Of a stretch of 64,000 bases of DNA, positions 18,901-27,361 are shown in pieces; position 1 is the first letter of the stretch, and every line of letters starts with the position of its first letter. A program made the position numbers and the translations under genes. Below the pieces are notes generated by a model that saw only the letters and a program-made list of their open reading frames with translations, was not told where the DNA came from and made no database searches. This DNA comes from Gemmatimonadota bacterium (GTDB lineage Bacteria; Gemmatimonadota; Gemmatimonadetes; Gemmatimonadales; Gemmatimonadaceae), in assembly GCA_016719105.1 (NCBI GenBank), contig JADKAQ010000008.1:186001-250000 (forward strand). The letters run 5' to 3'.

Positions 18901-19308
18901 GTCACCGACGCCATGACGTACCTGTTGTCGGGGGTGAAGATCGTGGCCTGCGGATTGTGGTCGAGCCTCGTCGGCCTGCGATCGATGCAGCCCGGCGGCG
19001 ACTTCTGCACCACGCTCAATGCCGGCGAGCGTCGCATGGACACGCAGTACTTCGCGCTCGCCTCCAACTACACGCCGCTCCACCCGACGCTGGCGCGCCT
19101 CGCCGCCGACCGCCTGGTGGACAAGGTCTTCAAGGGAGTGGGGAACGACATGGTCGTCCCCACGCTCGGCGTCTTCGAGGAGAACGGCTCGCCGTACTTC
19201 CCCATCACGGCGCAGGTCACCTTCGATGCATCGGACGGGATCCCGCACACGGGGTTCTTCCAGTATCCGCGCACGACCGAACAGCTCACGAAGTGGCTCG
19301 CGACCTAG
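15943..19308 (+). CDS. Caspase-like protease fused to DUF4384-like module and alpha/beta-hydrolase (lipase-like)
   Basis: A 1121-residue protein. Residues 10-290 are a caspase-fold peptidase with His87 in FYAGHGS and Cys142 in IIDACNSG. A middle region contains a DUF4384-like beta domain (VLEFRITSALEEPVYVSLLD, about 505-620) ending with SFKLFATVQP. The C terminus (about 850-1121) is an alpha/beta-hydrolase resembling PGAP1/lipase-type esterases: oxyanion start LLMIHGTNSR, nucleophile elbow CHSRGG with Ser922, strand VVFVGTPNNGT, probable acid in GNDMVVPT and His in GIPHTGFF. No signal peptide or TM helix is seen, so it should act in the cytoplasm. A plausible reading is a protease that controls, or is controlled with, a membrane-lipid esterase. 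It starts 29 bases after the repeat gene; its stop is 20 bases from the next caspase gene, consistent with one operon. Confidence 0.88.
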   Translation: MATPRDERTRRALVIGIDTYAVKPLDGCVADAELMAQLLRDRFAFEPSNIRTLLNGDASRDAVLSELDALVDLTGPDDVAFVFYAGHGSTIKDASGDEGTGFDNTLCVCEDPRQDVLDDELAERLAALGAKTPHTVLIIDACNSGTITRDAFGGTGRFTASAKRSAAAPKAKAKPKRAREPNAPAVAAPASTDRYVLIAACRDGEIAQEASLPGDENVHHGALTYALSQELERATTGDTWRDVFERAASKVTAVHRAQHPQLAGAADREIFGLRELVPMRYVAVRDRATDSVQLAIGAVHGATAGSVFTVYAQGTKDAGDATPLGTVKITRVAGMTSRATIVEEASAGAIVDGARAVETQHAYPTPPLAVQLVAAGADDDALDTLRTRLKDEPTISLVRSANAATVRVFRLAPREGVGAKDPLPMLGALTKETWAVAGRDGRLIAPVAQLASEDDVVALLRKRADYVGALAIDNVDPASQVRGKVTLEILRKESGGTWNPLQTDEAAGLPVVDSGDVLEFRITSALEEPVYVSLLDFEPNGAVSPLIKGNPIKLEPGIAFDASKAGKGRGFRMAWDGDDAVESFKLFATVQPVDFSFLLRAGEATRGATEEEPLSQDDWTSVVQSIVIRRKVDLSADGRSVAVDGAALTARGLTGTVRAFGGPAQRAAAAPAPSDALTRAIEESGLATQQTFVVTDAVSTADGTRGAEGEPVIELQVTDPGEGFEQVVLATDAAGVVSWHFAPQLDPAPATRGDEPPGPRTRTFTIPAGAASPDAPATRGLASAIGEKFIKVYVFPAAKAFVGKLTAQYGEQIELKKTPYRVRTFLPDDYASPDAQELGQAEWESMGRGRALLMIHGTNSRTHTAFGQLPRAFVEAMHALYEGRVFAFDHPTLTHDPRQNIEEFFRRVPDGLALDVDIICHSRGGLVSRILAEQHASFALGRRTMRVGKVVFVGTPNNGTRLADEACISEYIDTATNLLNVFPTNGVTDAMTYLLSGVKIVACGLWSSLVGLRSMQPGGDFCTTLNAGERRMDTQYFALASNYTPLHPTLARLAADRLVDKVFKGVGNDMVVPTLGVFEENGSPYFPITAQVTFDASDGIPHTGFFQYPRTTEQLTKWLAT

Positions 19309-19328
19309 ACGGCTGAGGCGAGGAAGGC

Positions 19329-21242
19329 ATGGCGAGACTGTACGCGCTGCTGGTCGGAATCAACGAGTACCAGGCGGTGACCCCGCTGCACGGCTGCGTG
19401 TCCGATATCGGCGCCGTCGAGGCGCTGCTGCGTGAACGCGTCCACGCCGACACGCTCGATGTGGTGCGGCTGATCGACGGCGAGGCCACCCGCGCGCGCA
19501 TCATCGACGGCTTTCGCTCGCACCTGAAACGCGCCGGCGCCGGCGACACCGCGCTCTTCTACTACTGCGGGCACGGCTCCGAGGAGGCATGCCCACCGGA
19601 GTGGCGGCACGTCGAGCCGAGCGGGAGGAACCAGACGCTCGTCCCGGTCGACGCACGGGTGGGCGACATCTTCGACCTGGCCGACAAGGAGCTCAACGCC
19701 CTCATCGGCGAGGTTGCATCTGGCGGGGCGCACGTGGTGACGATGTTCGACTCGTGCCATTCCGGTGGCGTGACCCGTGACGTCTCTGACCTGGCCAGCC
19801 CCGACGCCGGCGTGGCGCGCATGACCGCGGCCTCCAAGGGACGCGCACGCTCGCTCGCCGACTACCTCGAGGAGGCGCGCGTGCTCTACGACGCCGATCG
19901 CATCGCGACGCAGGGACCGCCCGCCCCGCGGCACGTCGCCGTCGCGGCCTGTCAGCATAACGAGACGGCCAAGGAGATCCCCACGCAGCCGCCGCGCCGC
20001 GGGGCGTTCACCTCGGCCTTCGAGGAGGCGGCGCGCGCGCTCGGGCCGTCGGCGACCTATCTCGACCTCGTCACGGCGCTGCGCATGAAGGTCCGCGACC
20101 GGGCGAAGGAGCAACTCCCCAGCCTCGACACCGTGGGCGGCGCCCGCGGCACCGACACCTTCCTCGGGGGACATGCGGGACGAAGCGACCTCACCGTCGA
20201 CGCCGACGCATCCGGGCGGTGGTGGCTCTCGGCTGGCGCGATCGATGGCATCCCCGCCCCGGCGAGCGGCGCCGTCGTGGAGGTGTCGATCTATCCCCGC
20301 GGCGCCTTCGACCTCCCGGGGGTGACGCCGGCCCCCATCGCGCGCGCCACCGTCGACGCCGTACTCGAGGACCGGGCGCGATTGCAACTGACGGTCGGCG
20401 CTGCCGCGCTCGATCCCGCCGGAGCGTACCTCGGCGCCATTGCACGACTCGGCGTCACCCCCCTGCACGTGCGCGTCGACGGCACATCCAGCGACATGAC
20501 CGACCGTGTGCGCGCGCAGCTGCAAGCTTCGGCCGTCTTCTTCAGCGTCGTCGAGCAGCCCTCGAGCACGCCGCTCGTGACGGTGCGCGTCGGCGGCGAC
20601 GCCATCGAACTCGTGGGCGAGGATGGCATCGCACTCCCCGGGCTACGCTACCCGCTCACCGACGACGAACTCGGCTTCGTCGCCAGCGACTGCACCCATC
20701 TCGCGAAGTGGTACGGCCTGCGCGATCGCACCCCCGCCGGTTCGCGCTTCAACGGGGCCGTCGCCCTCGAACTGGTCCCGGTCGCCGCAAACGAGAAGCG
20801 TCCCCCCGAGGACCGGGCGCCGCATGCGCCACTCGGCGAGACCCTCCAACTGCGCTACGACGGCGCCGAGGCGCCGCGCGTGCAGATGCGCCTGCGCAAT
20901 ACGTCCGACACACGGCTGTACGTCGCCCTGCTCGACCTCGACGACGCCTACGGCTGCTCCACGCTCTTTGCCGACTGGATCCCGCCACGGTCGGTGGCCT
21001 ACGCCGCGGGGGGGCGCGCCTTCCGGCTCAAGGTCATGGACTGGCGCGACCCGTCGGTGCGGGTTGTCACCGACTGGTTCAAGCTCTTCGCCGCGACCAC
21101 GCAGTTCGACGCCGACCACCTGCAGCTGGCGGCGCTGGTGGGGCCGAGTGCGGTGCGGGTCCGGGCCGCGATCGCCGAGGATGACGACGAGGACGATTCA
21201 ACGTGGGGGACGACGCGGCTGAAGGTCGAGATCACGCGGTAG
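19329..21242 (+). CDS. Caspase-like protease with C-terminal DUF4384-like module
   Basis: A 637-residue caspase-fold peptidase. The fold begins at once (MARLYALLVGINEYQ); the catalytic dyad is His82 in YYCGHGSEE and Cys143 in MFDSCHSGG. After the caspase domain (to about 285) a linker leads to a beta-rich C-terminal module containing VQMRLRNTSDTRLYVALLDL and DWFKLFAATTQFD. This pattern repeats the corresponding part of the upstream caspase-hydrolase (SFKLFATVQP), so the two are paralogues, this one lacking the hydrolase. No export signal is visible. A GAGGAAGG ribosome site directly precedes the ATG. It closes the caspase block; the ending DDDEDDS is acidic. Targets are unknown. Confidence 0.88.
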   Translation: MARLYALLVGINEYQAVTPLHGCVSDIGAVEALLRERVHADTLDVVRLIDGEATRARIIDGFRSHLKRAGAGDTALFYYCGHGSEEACPPEWRHVEPSGRNQTLVPVDARVGDIFDLADKELNALIGEVASGGAHVVTMFDSCHSGGVTRDVSDLASPDAGVARMTAASKGRARSLADYLEEARVLYDADRIATQGPPAPRHVAVAACQHNETAKEIPTQPPRRGAFTSAFEEAARALGPSATYLDLVTALRMKVRDRAKEQLPSLDTVGGARGTDTFLGGHAGRSDLTVDADASGRWWLSAGAIDGIPAPASGAVVEVSIYPRGAFDLPGVTPAPIARATVDAVLEDRARLQLTVGAAALDPAGAYLGAIARLGVTPLHVRVDGTSSDMTDRVRAQLQASAVFFSVVEQPSSTPLVTVRVGGDAIELVGEDGIALPGLRYPLTDDELGFVASDCTHLAKWYGLRDRTPAGSRFNGAVALELVPVAANEKRPPEDRAPHAPLGETLQLRYDGAEAPRVQMRLRNTSDTRLYVALLDLDDAYGCSTLFADWIPPRSVAYAAGGRAFRLKVMDWRDPSVRVVTDWFKLFAATTQFDADHLQLAALVGPSAVRVRAAIAEDDDEDDSTWGTTRLKVEITR

Positions 21243-21367
21243 CACCGCGGCGCGCGAGCATCACCCTCTCGCGCCTGCCCAGCCGACGCGTACTATCCAG
21301 CATCGTGAGACCACGTCACGCGCACGTTCGTCGCGCGACGGCCGCTCCCCCGCACCGTACGTTCCCC

Positions 21368-23410
21368 ATGCGCCGACACGCGCTCGCCCTCGCCTCCCTG
21401 TGCATCACCCTGGCCGCGGCGGCGCCCGCGCTGCTCGCCCAGCCGCGCATCCCCACCGTCGACGACCTGCTGTCCCTCGAATCGGCCGGTGGGTCGCAGC
21501 TGTCTCCAGACGGCGCCTGGGTCGCATACACCGTGACCACCACCGACTGGAAGGCCGACGCCTTCGTGGGGCAGCTCTGGGTGGTGAACGTCGCCAGCGG
21601 CGAGCGCCGCCAGCTCACGCGGCATCCCAAGGGGATCAGCGGCGTGCAGTGGTCGCCCGACGGCACCTGGATTTCCTTCATCTCCTCGCGCGACGAGGAC
21701 AAGCCGCAGCTCTTCGTCATGCGGCTCGACGGCGGCGAGCCGTTGCGGCTGACGAAGGCGGAGTCGGGGGTCGGGTCGTATCAGTGGTCACCCCGCGGCA
21801 CGTCGATCGCCTTCACCTCCAGCGACGCCGAGTCCCCCGCCGCCAAGGCGCGCAAGGAACGCTACGCCCCGTTCGAAGTCGTACGCCGCGACTACACCTT
21901 TGCGCACCTCTACACGTTCAACGTCGCCGACGCACTGCAGGCGCCCCAGGCCGGGCGCGCCCGCACCGCCGGCACGCGGTACACCGTGCAAGCCTTTGCC
22001 TGGTCGCCTGACGAACGCCAGATCGCATTCGGCGCTACGATCAACCCCGACCTCGTGCAGGGGAAGACCGCCGACCTGTACGTCGTCACGCTCGCCACCG
22101 AACCCGGCGCCCCCGACGCCGTCCGCACGCTGGTCTCGCAGCCCGGCCCCGACAACGGCCCCGTCTGGTCGCCCGATGGCACGCAGGTCGCCTTCACCAG
22201 CTACATGGGGAAGGAGAGCTACTTCGCCTCCAACGCGCGCATCGCCGTCGTTCCTGCCGCTGGCGGGACGCCGGTGTCGCTCACCGACGCCTTCGATGAA
22301 AACCCGTCGCTCCTCGACTGGAAGAGCGGCGGCATCTGGTTTGCCGGGGCACAGCGCACCGCGACGCACCTCTTCCGCCTCGACCCCGTCACGCGCCGCA
22401 TCACGCGCGTCTCCGCCCCCGACTCGGCCATGCTGGGCGCCGCCTCGCTCAACAAGGACGCGACCCGCGTGTCGTTCACGGTCAACTCGGCCACGGCGCT
22501 CCCCGAACTCGCCGTGAGCGACCTCGACACCTGGTCGCCCCGGGTGCTCACCGACATGACCCGACAGGTGCAAGGCTGGCGGCTCGCACGACGCCAGGTC
22601 ATCTCGTGGAAGTCCAAGGACGGCGCGACCATCGAAGGGGTGCTCATCACGCCGTCCAACTTCGACCCGTCGAAGAAGTACCCGCTTCTCTGCGTGATCC
22701 ACGGCGGCCCCACCGGGACCGACCGCCCCGCCCTCCCCGACGCCCGCTACTACCCGGTCGACCTCTGGGCCGAGCGCGGCGCGCTCGTGCTCAAGGTCAA
22801 CTACCGCGGCAGTGCCGGCTATGGCGAGGCGTTCCGCAAGCTCAACGTTCGCAACCTCGGCGTCGGCGACGCGTGGGACGTCCTGAGCGGCGTCGACCAC
22901 CTCATCGGCAAGGGCTGGGTCGATCCCGCCAAGGTCGCGTCGATGGGGTGGAGCCAAGGGGGGTACATCAGCGCCTTCCTCACCACCTCCACGACACGCT
23001 TCGCCGCCATCTCGGTCGGCGCGGGGATCTCCAACTGGGCCACCTACTACTACAACACCGACATCACCCCGTTCACCATCAACTACCTCGGTGACGACCC
23101 CGCCGACGATCCGGCCATCTACGCCAAGACGTCGCCGATGACCTACGTGAAGGGGGCAAGGACACCCACGCTCATCCAGCACGGCGAACTCGATCGGCGC
23201 GTCCCCATCGCCAACGCGTACGAGCTGCGGCAGGGGCTCGAGGATCGCGGGGTCCCGGTGGAGATGGTGGTATACAAGGGGTTCGGCCACGGCATTACCA
23301 AGCCCCGGAGCATGCGAGCGGTCATGGAGCACAACCTCGGCTGGTTCAACCACTACATCTTCGGCGACGCGGCCCCTGACCTGCGCTTGCTCGGGAAGTC
23401 CGGTTCGTGA
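21368..23410 (+). CDS. Exported S9-family prolyl-oligopeptidase-type peptidase
   Basis: A 680-residue serine peptidase. A signal peptide (about residues 1-24, ALASLCITLAAAAPALLAQ) precedes an N-terminal beta-propeller rich in SPDG-type blades (LSPDGAWVAYT, WSPDGTWISF). The catalytic domain (about 430-670) has GWSQGGY with Ser529, GELDRRVP for the Asp and GFGHGI for the His, in the order of acylaminoacyl-peptidase/dipeptidyl-peptidase relatives. It cleaves short peptides in the periplasm by family knowledge. The ATG at 21368 lies just after the possible -10 hexamer TACGTT (21358-21363), so the transcript might be leaderless. It follows the caspase block by 125 bases on the same strand; whether it belongs functionally is unclear, since such peptidases are common in these genomes. 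Confidence 0.9.
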   Translation: MRRHALALASLCITLAAAAPALLAQPRIPTVDDLLSLESAGGSQLSPDGAWVAYTVTTTDWKADAFVGQLWVVNVASGERRQLTRHPKGISGVQWSPDGTWISFISSRDEDKPQLFVMRLDGGEPLRLTKAESGVGSYQWSPRGTSIAFTSSDAESPAAKARKERYAPFEVVRRDYTFAHLYTFNVADALQAPQAGRARTAGTRYTVQAFAWSPDERQIAFGATINPDLVQGKTADLYVVTLATEPGAPDAVRTLVSQPGPDNGPVWSPDGTQVAFTSYMGKESYFASNARIAVVPAAGGTPVSLTDAFDENPSLLDWKSGGIWFAGAQRTATHLFRLDPVTRRITRVSAPDSAMLGAASLNKDATRVSFTVNSATALPELAVSDLDTWSPRVLTDMTRQVQGWRLARRQVISWKSKDGATIEGVLITPSNFDPSKKYPLLCVIHGGPTGTDRPALPDARYYPVDLWAERGALVLKVNYRGSAGYGEAFRKLNVRNLGVGDAWDVLSGVDHLIGKGWVDPAKVASMGWSQGGYISAFLTTSTTRFAAISVGAGISNWATYYYNTDITPFTINYLGDDPADDPAIYAKTSPMTYVKGARTPTLIQHGELDRRVPIANAYELRQGLEDRGVPVEMVVYKGFGHGITKPRSMRAVMEHNLGWFNHYIFGDAAPDLRLLGKSGS

Positions 23411-23599
23411 CAGATGCGAGCAGCGGATTGCGAGAGCGACGCAGACGGCGCAGGTTCTAGCGGTTCTTCCCACCAAACTCCGTTCATCGTCCGAGACTAG
23501 TAGACGGAGTAAAGGCGCTCGTCAGCTCTCGTCCCCCCCACCGAGCCGTCGCACGTCCCGCCCGGCCGCCCCCGCCGGTCGGCCGACTCAGTTCACGAG

Positions 23600-26500
23600 A
23601 TGTCCCGCCGTTCGCACTCGACGACGTCCCTGACGATTTCGCGATGGCTCGCCGCGCTGGCGAGTGCCGCTGCTTTGGTGTCCGTCGCGACGCTCGCCGA
23701 GGCCCAGCAGCGGAGCTCGGGCGAGCCGTCACGCGCGCTGGCGACGACGTCCTACGTCCGCCGGGTCATCGACAGCGACGACGGCCTCCCCGACACGCAG
23801 ATCAACGCGATCGCCCAGACCCCCGACGGCTACCTCTGGCTCGGGACGCGGCGCGGGGTCGTTCGCTACGACGGACTGTCGTTCAGGCTCTATTCGCCGG
23901 AGGAGGTCCCGGCGCTCCCCACAGGCTCGATCAACAGCCTGTCGGTCGACGCGGCCGGACGTCTCTGGATCGGAACGGCGCGTGGTCTGGTGGTCCGCGA
24001 GCGCGGCGTCTTTCGCCGCATCCCCGCGGCGGAGGTCCCAGCCACCAGCGTCTGGGAAGTGCTGGAAGACCGGCACGGCGGCCTCTGGGTCGCGGGGAGC
24101 TTTGGCCTGCTCCGCCGCGACAGCACACGCTTCGCCCCGGTCCCGGGCATCGACGCCTTCGTCTACTCCCTGCACGAAGACCCCGCCGGTCGCGTCTGGA
24201 TGGCCGGGCGCGAGTTCCTCGGCTCGATCGCTTACGGTGAGACCGCGCCGACCGTCGTGCCGGCGACCGCGGGTGAGCGCTTCTTCGACGTCATCGGCGA
24301 CGGCGCGGAGGGGATCTGGGTCGGCACGCGACGCGGCGCGTGGCACATCGACGTCCGCGATCCGCGCGCGGTCCGCGTCATCGAGCGGCTCGCGACCGGC
24401 GACCCCACCTTTGGCAACGAAGTCTGGACCCTCACCCGTACGCCAACGGGTGACCTCTGGATCGGCACGGAGCGCCTCGGCGTGCTGCGCTGGGACGGCC
24501 AGCACCTCACCTCATACGCGCAGGGTACCACCCCCGACCCCACGTGGTGGCTGTTGACCGACGCGCGGGGCCGCGTCTGGGCGGGAACCGCCGCCGGGAT
24601 GCTGCGTTTCCAGCGCTCGGCCTTCACGACGTTCAACGAAGGCATGGCGCCCAGCAGCACCTGGTCGGTGCGTGGGGACGAGACCGGGACCGTGTGGGCC
24701 GCGGCGTCAGACGGGCGCGTCTTCTTTCTCGACGGCCAGCGCTGGATTCCCAGGCTTCCGTATGCGGGACGTAACCTCGCGTCGAGCACATGGCCCAGCG
24801 GCGACGGCGGGATGCTAGCGGTCTACGACGTGAACCGCGTGTATCGTCTCGATCGACAGGGGGCGCGTGATGTCACCCAGTCCCTCGGCCTGCGTGGGCT
24901 CTCGGTCCTGTCGATCTACCGGGACACCGACGGGTCGCACTGGGTCGCGACCGACTCCGGTGTCTACCATGCCGAAGGCGGCGTGGCCCGTCCGGCCAAC
25001 CCCGCGTGGGGGCTCTCGCGCACCGAGCCGCCCCGCTTCATCCAGCGCGACGCGCTCGGGCGGCTCATCATCGGTCGCCCCTTCCTCACGATCATCGACA
25101 AGGGGGTCGCCACCCGGTACGACTCGACGCGGGGGCTGACGCATCACGACATCCTCGCCGTCCTCCCGGACAGCGACCGAATCTGGATGGCGACGGCCGA
25201 CTCGGGACTGTACCTCCTGCGCCGTGACACCGTCGTGCGGGTCGGGCGCGCCGACCCGCGCCTGGGGCGCGAAGTCCTCGGTATCGCCAAGGACGACCTC
25301 GGCCACCTGTGGCTCACCTCGAGCTTCGGCCTGTACCGCGTCGATGCGAACGACCTGATGCGCTACGCCGACGACCCTCGCACGCGCGTGATGGTGCGCG
25401 GCTTCGACCGCGCCGACGGTCTCCCCACCACGGAGTTCAACGCCGACTACCAGAGCCAGCTCTACACCGATCCTGCCGGTGGCATCTGGCTCCCGACGTA
25501 TGCCGGCGCCGTGCGCATCGACCCGCGCGCCGTCTCGCACGACACGCTGCCGCCGCAAGTGCACCTCGAGCGGCTGTCGGTCGACGGGACGGAGTACCCG
25601 GTCGATGCCGCCCTTCGTCTCTCCGCGCACCCGATCCGGGTGGAGCTGACCTTCGCCGCCACCAACGCCCTCGTCCCCTCGCGGGTGCGCGCCGAGTACC
25701 GGATGATCGGCGTGGACACGACGTGGCGCGACGCTGGCGTGAGGCGCACGCTATCGTTTGGGCCGCTGCGCGGCGGGGAGTACCGGTTCGAGGCGCGGGT
25801 GGCGGGGGAGGACGGCGACTGGAACCCCGTCGTCGCCAGCCTCGCGCTCGAGGTGCCGCTCTGGCCGTGGGAGTACCCCTGGTTCTACCCCGTCGTGCTC
25901 GCACTCGCCGTCGCCGCGACGGCGTTGGCGCTGCGGTTGCGCCTGCGGTCGGTGGAGCGCCGCGAGCAGGTGCTCGCCGCGCTGGTGGTCGAGCGAACGA
26001 AGGAGCTCGAGGCCGAGCGCGCATCGCTCGAGGCACGCGTGCAGGCGCGCACCGCCGACCTCGCCCGCGAGTTCGAGGAGCGCAAGCTCCTGGAGCAACG
26101 CCTCGTCACCGCGCAAAAGCTGGAGAGCATCGGCCGGCTCGCGGGCGGCGTGGCGCACGAGATCAACAACTCCATCACGGGCGTCCTGGGCTTCACCGAG
26201 CTGGCGCAACACGGCGCCAAGGGGAATGCCGAGCTGCAATCCGACCTGGATGAGGTCTGGAAGGCGGGCCGACGGGTCGCCGACATCACCCGCCAGCTGC
26301 TCGCCTTCGCCCGGCGCCAGCACACGCAGCCCATCGCCGTGCAACTCGACGTGCTTTTGGCGGCGTTGTCCCGTTCCCTGCAGCAGTCGGTTGGGGAGCG
26401 CGTGCAGGTATCGATCGACGACCCGGGCAAGATTCCGGCGGTGAGCGCCGATCCATCGCAGGTGGAGCAGCTCATCTTCAACCTGGTGCTCAACGCGCGC

Positions 26501-27295
26501 GATGCCATGCCGACTGGTGGGGCGGCCACCTTGCGGCTGCGCCACGTCACGCTCCCGGCCCTGCGCACCGTCGGCGACATGACGCTCGCCGCCGGTGACT
26601 ACGTCACGCTCGAAGTGGGCGACACGGGTGTGGGAATGGACAGCGAGGTACGCGCCCGCCTCTTCGAGCCCTTCTTCACGACCAAGGAAGTGAACCGCGG
26701 TACCGGACTGGGCCTCGCCGTCTGCCACGGCATCGTGGCCCGCCACCGCGGCGCCATCGAGGTCGACAGCGCGCCGGACGCCGGGACGCGCATCACCGTC
26801 TGGCTCCCGGCGTGGCAGGGCGACAGCAGGCCGGCCGAGAACACCAGCGGACGACCGGTGGGAAGCGAGACGATCCTCCTGGTCGAGGACGAGACCGCGG
26901 TCCGTCAGGTCGCGAGCCGTGTCCTCACCCTGCTGGGATATCGTGTGATCGAAGCGGTCGATGGCGCCGCCGCCCTCTCGCTCGCCGAGAAGCACGCCGA
27001 CGACATCGACGTCGTCGTCACCGACGTGATGATGCCGCACGTCTCCGGCCCGGAGTTGGTCCGGACGCTGCGCGAGCGCTTCCCGCGCCTCCCCGTCGTC
27101 TTCATGTCGGGCTACGCAGGACTCGATAGCGCCGCCCTGAGCGAGCTGGCGACACTCGGCCCGATGGTGGCCAAGCCGTTCGAACAGGACACCCTGGCGG
27201 CCGCGGTCCGGCGTGAACTGGACCGCCGCAAGACCCCCGCCGCCGCCAGGGCCGTCCCGGCCGAGCCCGCGGTGCCGGGACGGTATCGCCCCTAA
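23600..27295 (+). CDS. Hybrid two-component sensor: regulator propeller, histidine kinase, receiver
   Basis: A 1231-residue one-piece signalling protein. After a signal/anchor (about 14-36) come two-component-regulator-propeller repeats (TPDGYLWLGTRRGVVRYDG and similar, about 50-690), then a Y_Y_Y-like domain (about 690-755), a TM helix (about 760-785, FYPVVLALAVAATALAL), a coiled coil, HisKA with phospho-acceptor His853 in GGVAHEINN, an HATPase domain (NARDAMP, GDTGVGM, GTGLGLAV) and a C-terminal receiver with Asp1142 in VVTDVMMPH. The propeller should sense outside the cytoplasm; many relatives sense polysaccharide products, which I cannot confirm here. No DNA-binding output domain is fused and no separate response regulator gene is adjacent. 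No strong ribosome site is seen at the ATG. Confidence 0.92.
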   Translation: MSRRSHSTTSLTISRWLAALASAAALVSVATLAEAQQRSSGEPSRALATTSYVRRVIDSDDGLPDTQINAIAQTPDGYLWLGTRRGVVRYDGLSFRLYSPEEVPALPTGSINSLSVDAAGRLWIGTARGLVVRERGVFRRIPAAEVPATSVWEVLEDRHGGLWVAGSFGLLRRDSTRFAPVPGIDAFVYSLHEDPAGRVWMAGREFLGSIAYGETAPTVVPATAGERFFDVIGDGAEGIWVGTRRGAWHIDVRDPRAVRVIERLATGDPTFGNEVWTLTRTPTGDLWIGTERLGVLRWDGQHLTSYAQGTTPDPTWWLLTDARGRVWAGTAAGMLRFQRSAFTTFNEGMAPSSTWSVRGDETGTVWAAASDGRVFFLDGQRWIPRLPYAGRNLASSTWPSGDGGMLAVYDVNRVYRLDRQGARDVTQSLGLRGLSVLSIYRDTDGSHWVATDSGVYHAEGGVARPANPAWGLSRTEPPRFIQRDALGRLIIGRPFLTIIDKGVATRYDSTRGLTHHDILAVLPDSDRIWMATADSGLYLLRRDTVVRVGRADPRLGREVLGIAKDDLGHLWLTSSFGLYRVDANDLMRYADDPRTRVMVRGFDRADGLPTTEFNADYQSQLYTDPAGGIWLPTYAGAVRIDPRAVSHDTLPPQVHLERLSVDGTEYPVDAALRLSAHPIRVELTFAATNALVPSRVRAEYRMIGVDTTWRDAGVRRTLSFGPLRGGEYRFEARVAGEDGDWNPVVASLALEVPLWPWEYPWFYPVVLALAVAATALALRLRLRSVERREQVLAALVVERTKELEAERASLEARVQARTADLAREFEERKLLEQRLVTAQKLESIGRLAGGVAHEINNSITGVLGFTELAQHGAKGNAELQSDLDEVWKAGRRVADITRQLLAFARRQHTQPIAVQLDVLLAALSRSLQQSVGERVQVSIDDPGKIPAVSADPSQVEQLIFNLVLNARDAMPTGGAATLRLRHVTLPALRTVGDMTLAAGDYVTLEVGDTGVGMDSEVRARLFEPFFTTKEVNRGTGLGLAVCHGIVARHRGAIEVDSAPDAGTRITVWLPAWQGDSRPAENTSGRPVGSETILLVEDETAVRQVASRVLTLLGYRVIEAVDGAAALSLAEKHADDIDVVVTDVMMPHVSGPELVRTLRERFPRLPVVFMSGYAGLDSAALSELATLGPMVAKPFEQDTLAAAVRRELDRRKTPAAARAVPAEPAVPGRYRP

Positions 27296-27329
27296 GCCTC
27301 TACAGCGGGTGCGCCAAGGCGTGTTCGGG

Positions 27330-27349
27330 GGCGCGCGCCAGCGCGCGCC
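27330..27349. terminator. GC hairpin between convergent genes
   Basis: GGCGCGCGC at 27330-27338 faces GCGCGCGCC at 27341-27349, a perfect 9-base inverted repeat, in the 66-base gap between the hybrid kinase stop and the beta-lactamase stop. Likely a bidirectional terminator; no T-run. Confidence 0.4.
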
Positions 27350-27361
27350 GTGCGGCAACGG

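Noticed and set aside
23477..23510. ACTCCGT / ACGGAGT inverted repeat after the S9 peptidase gene as a terminator
   Set aside because: Only 7 bases with a 20-base loop and no U-tract; too weak to list.
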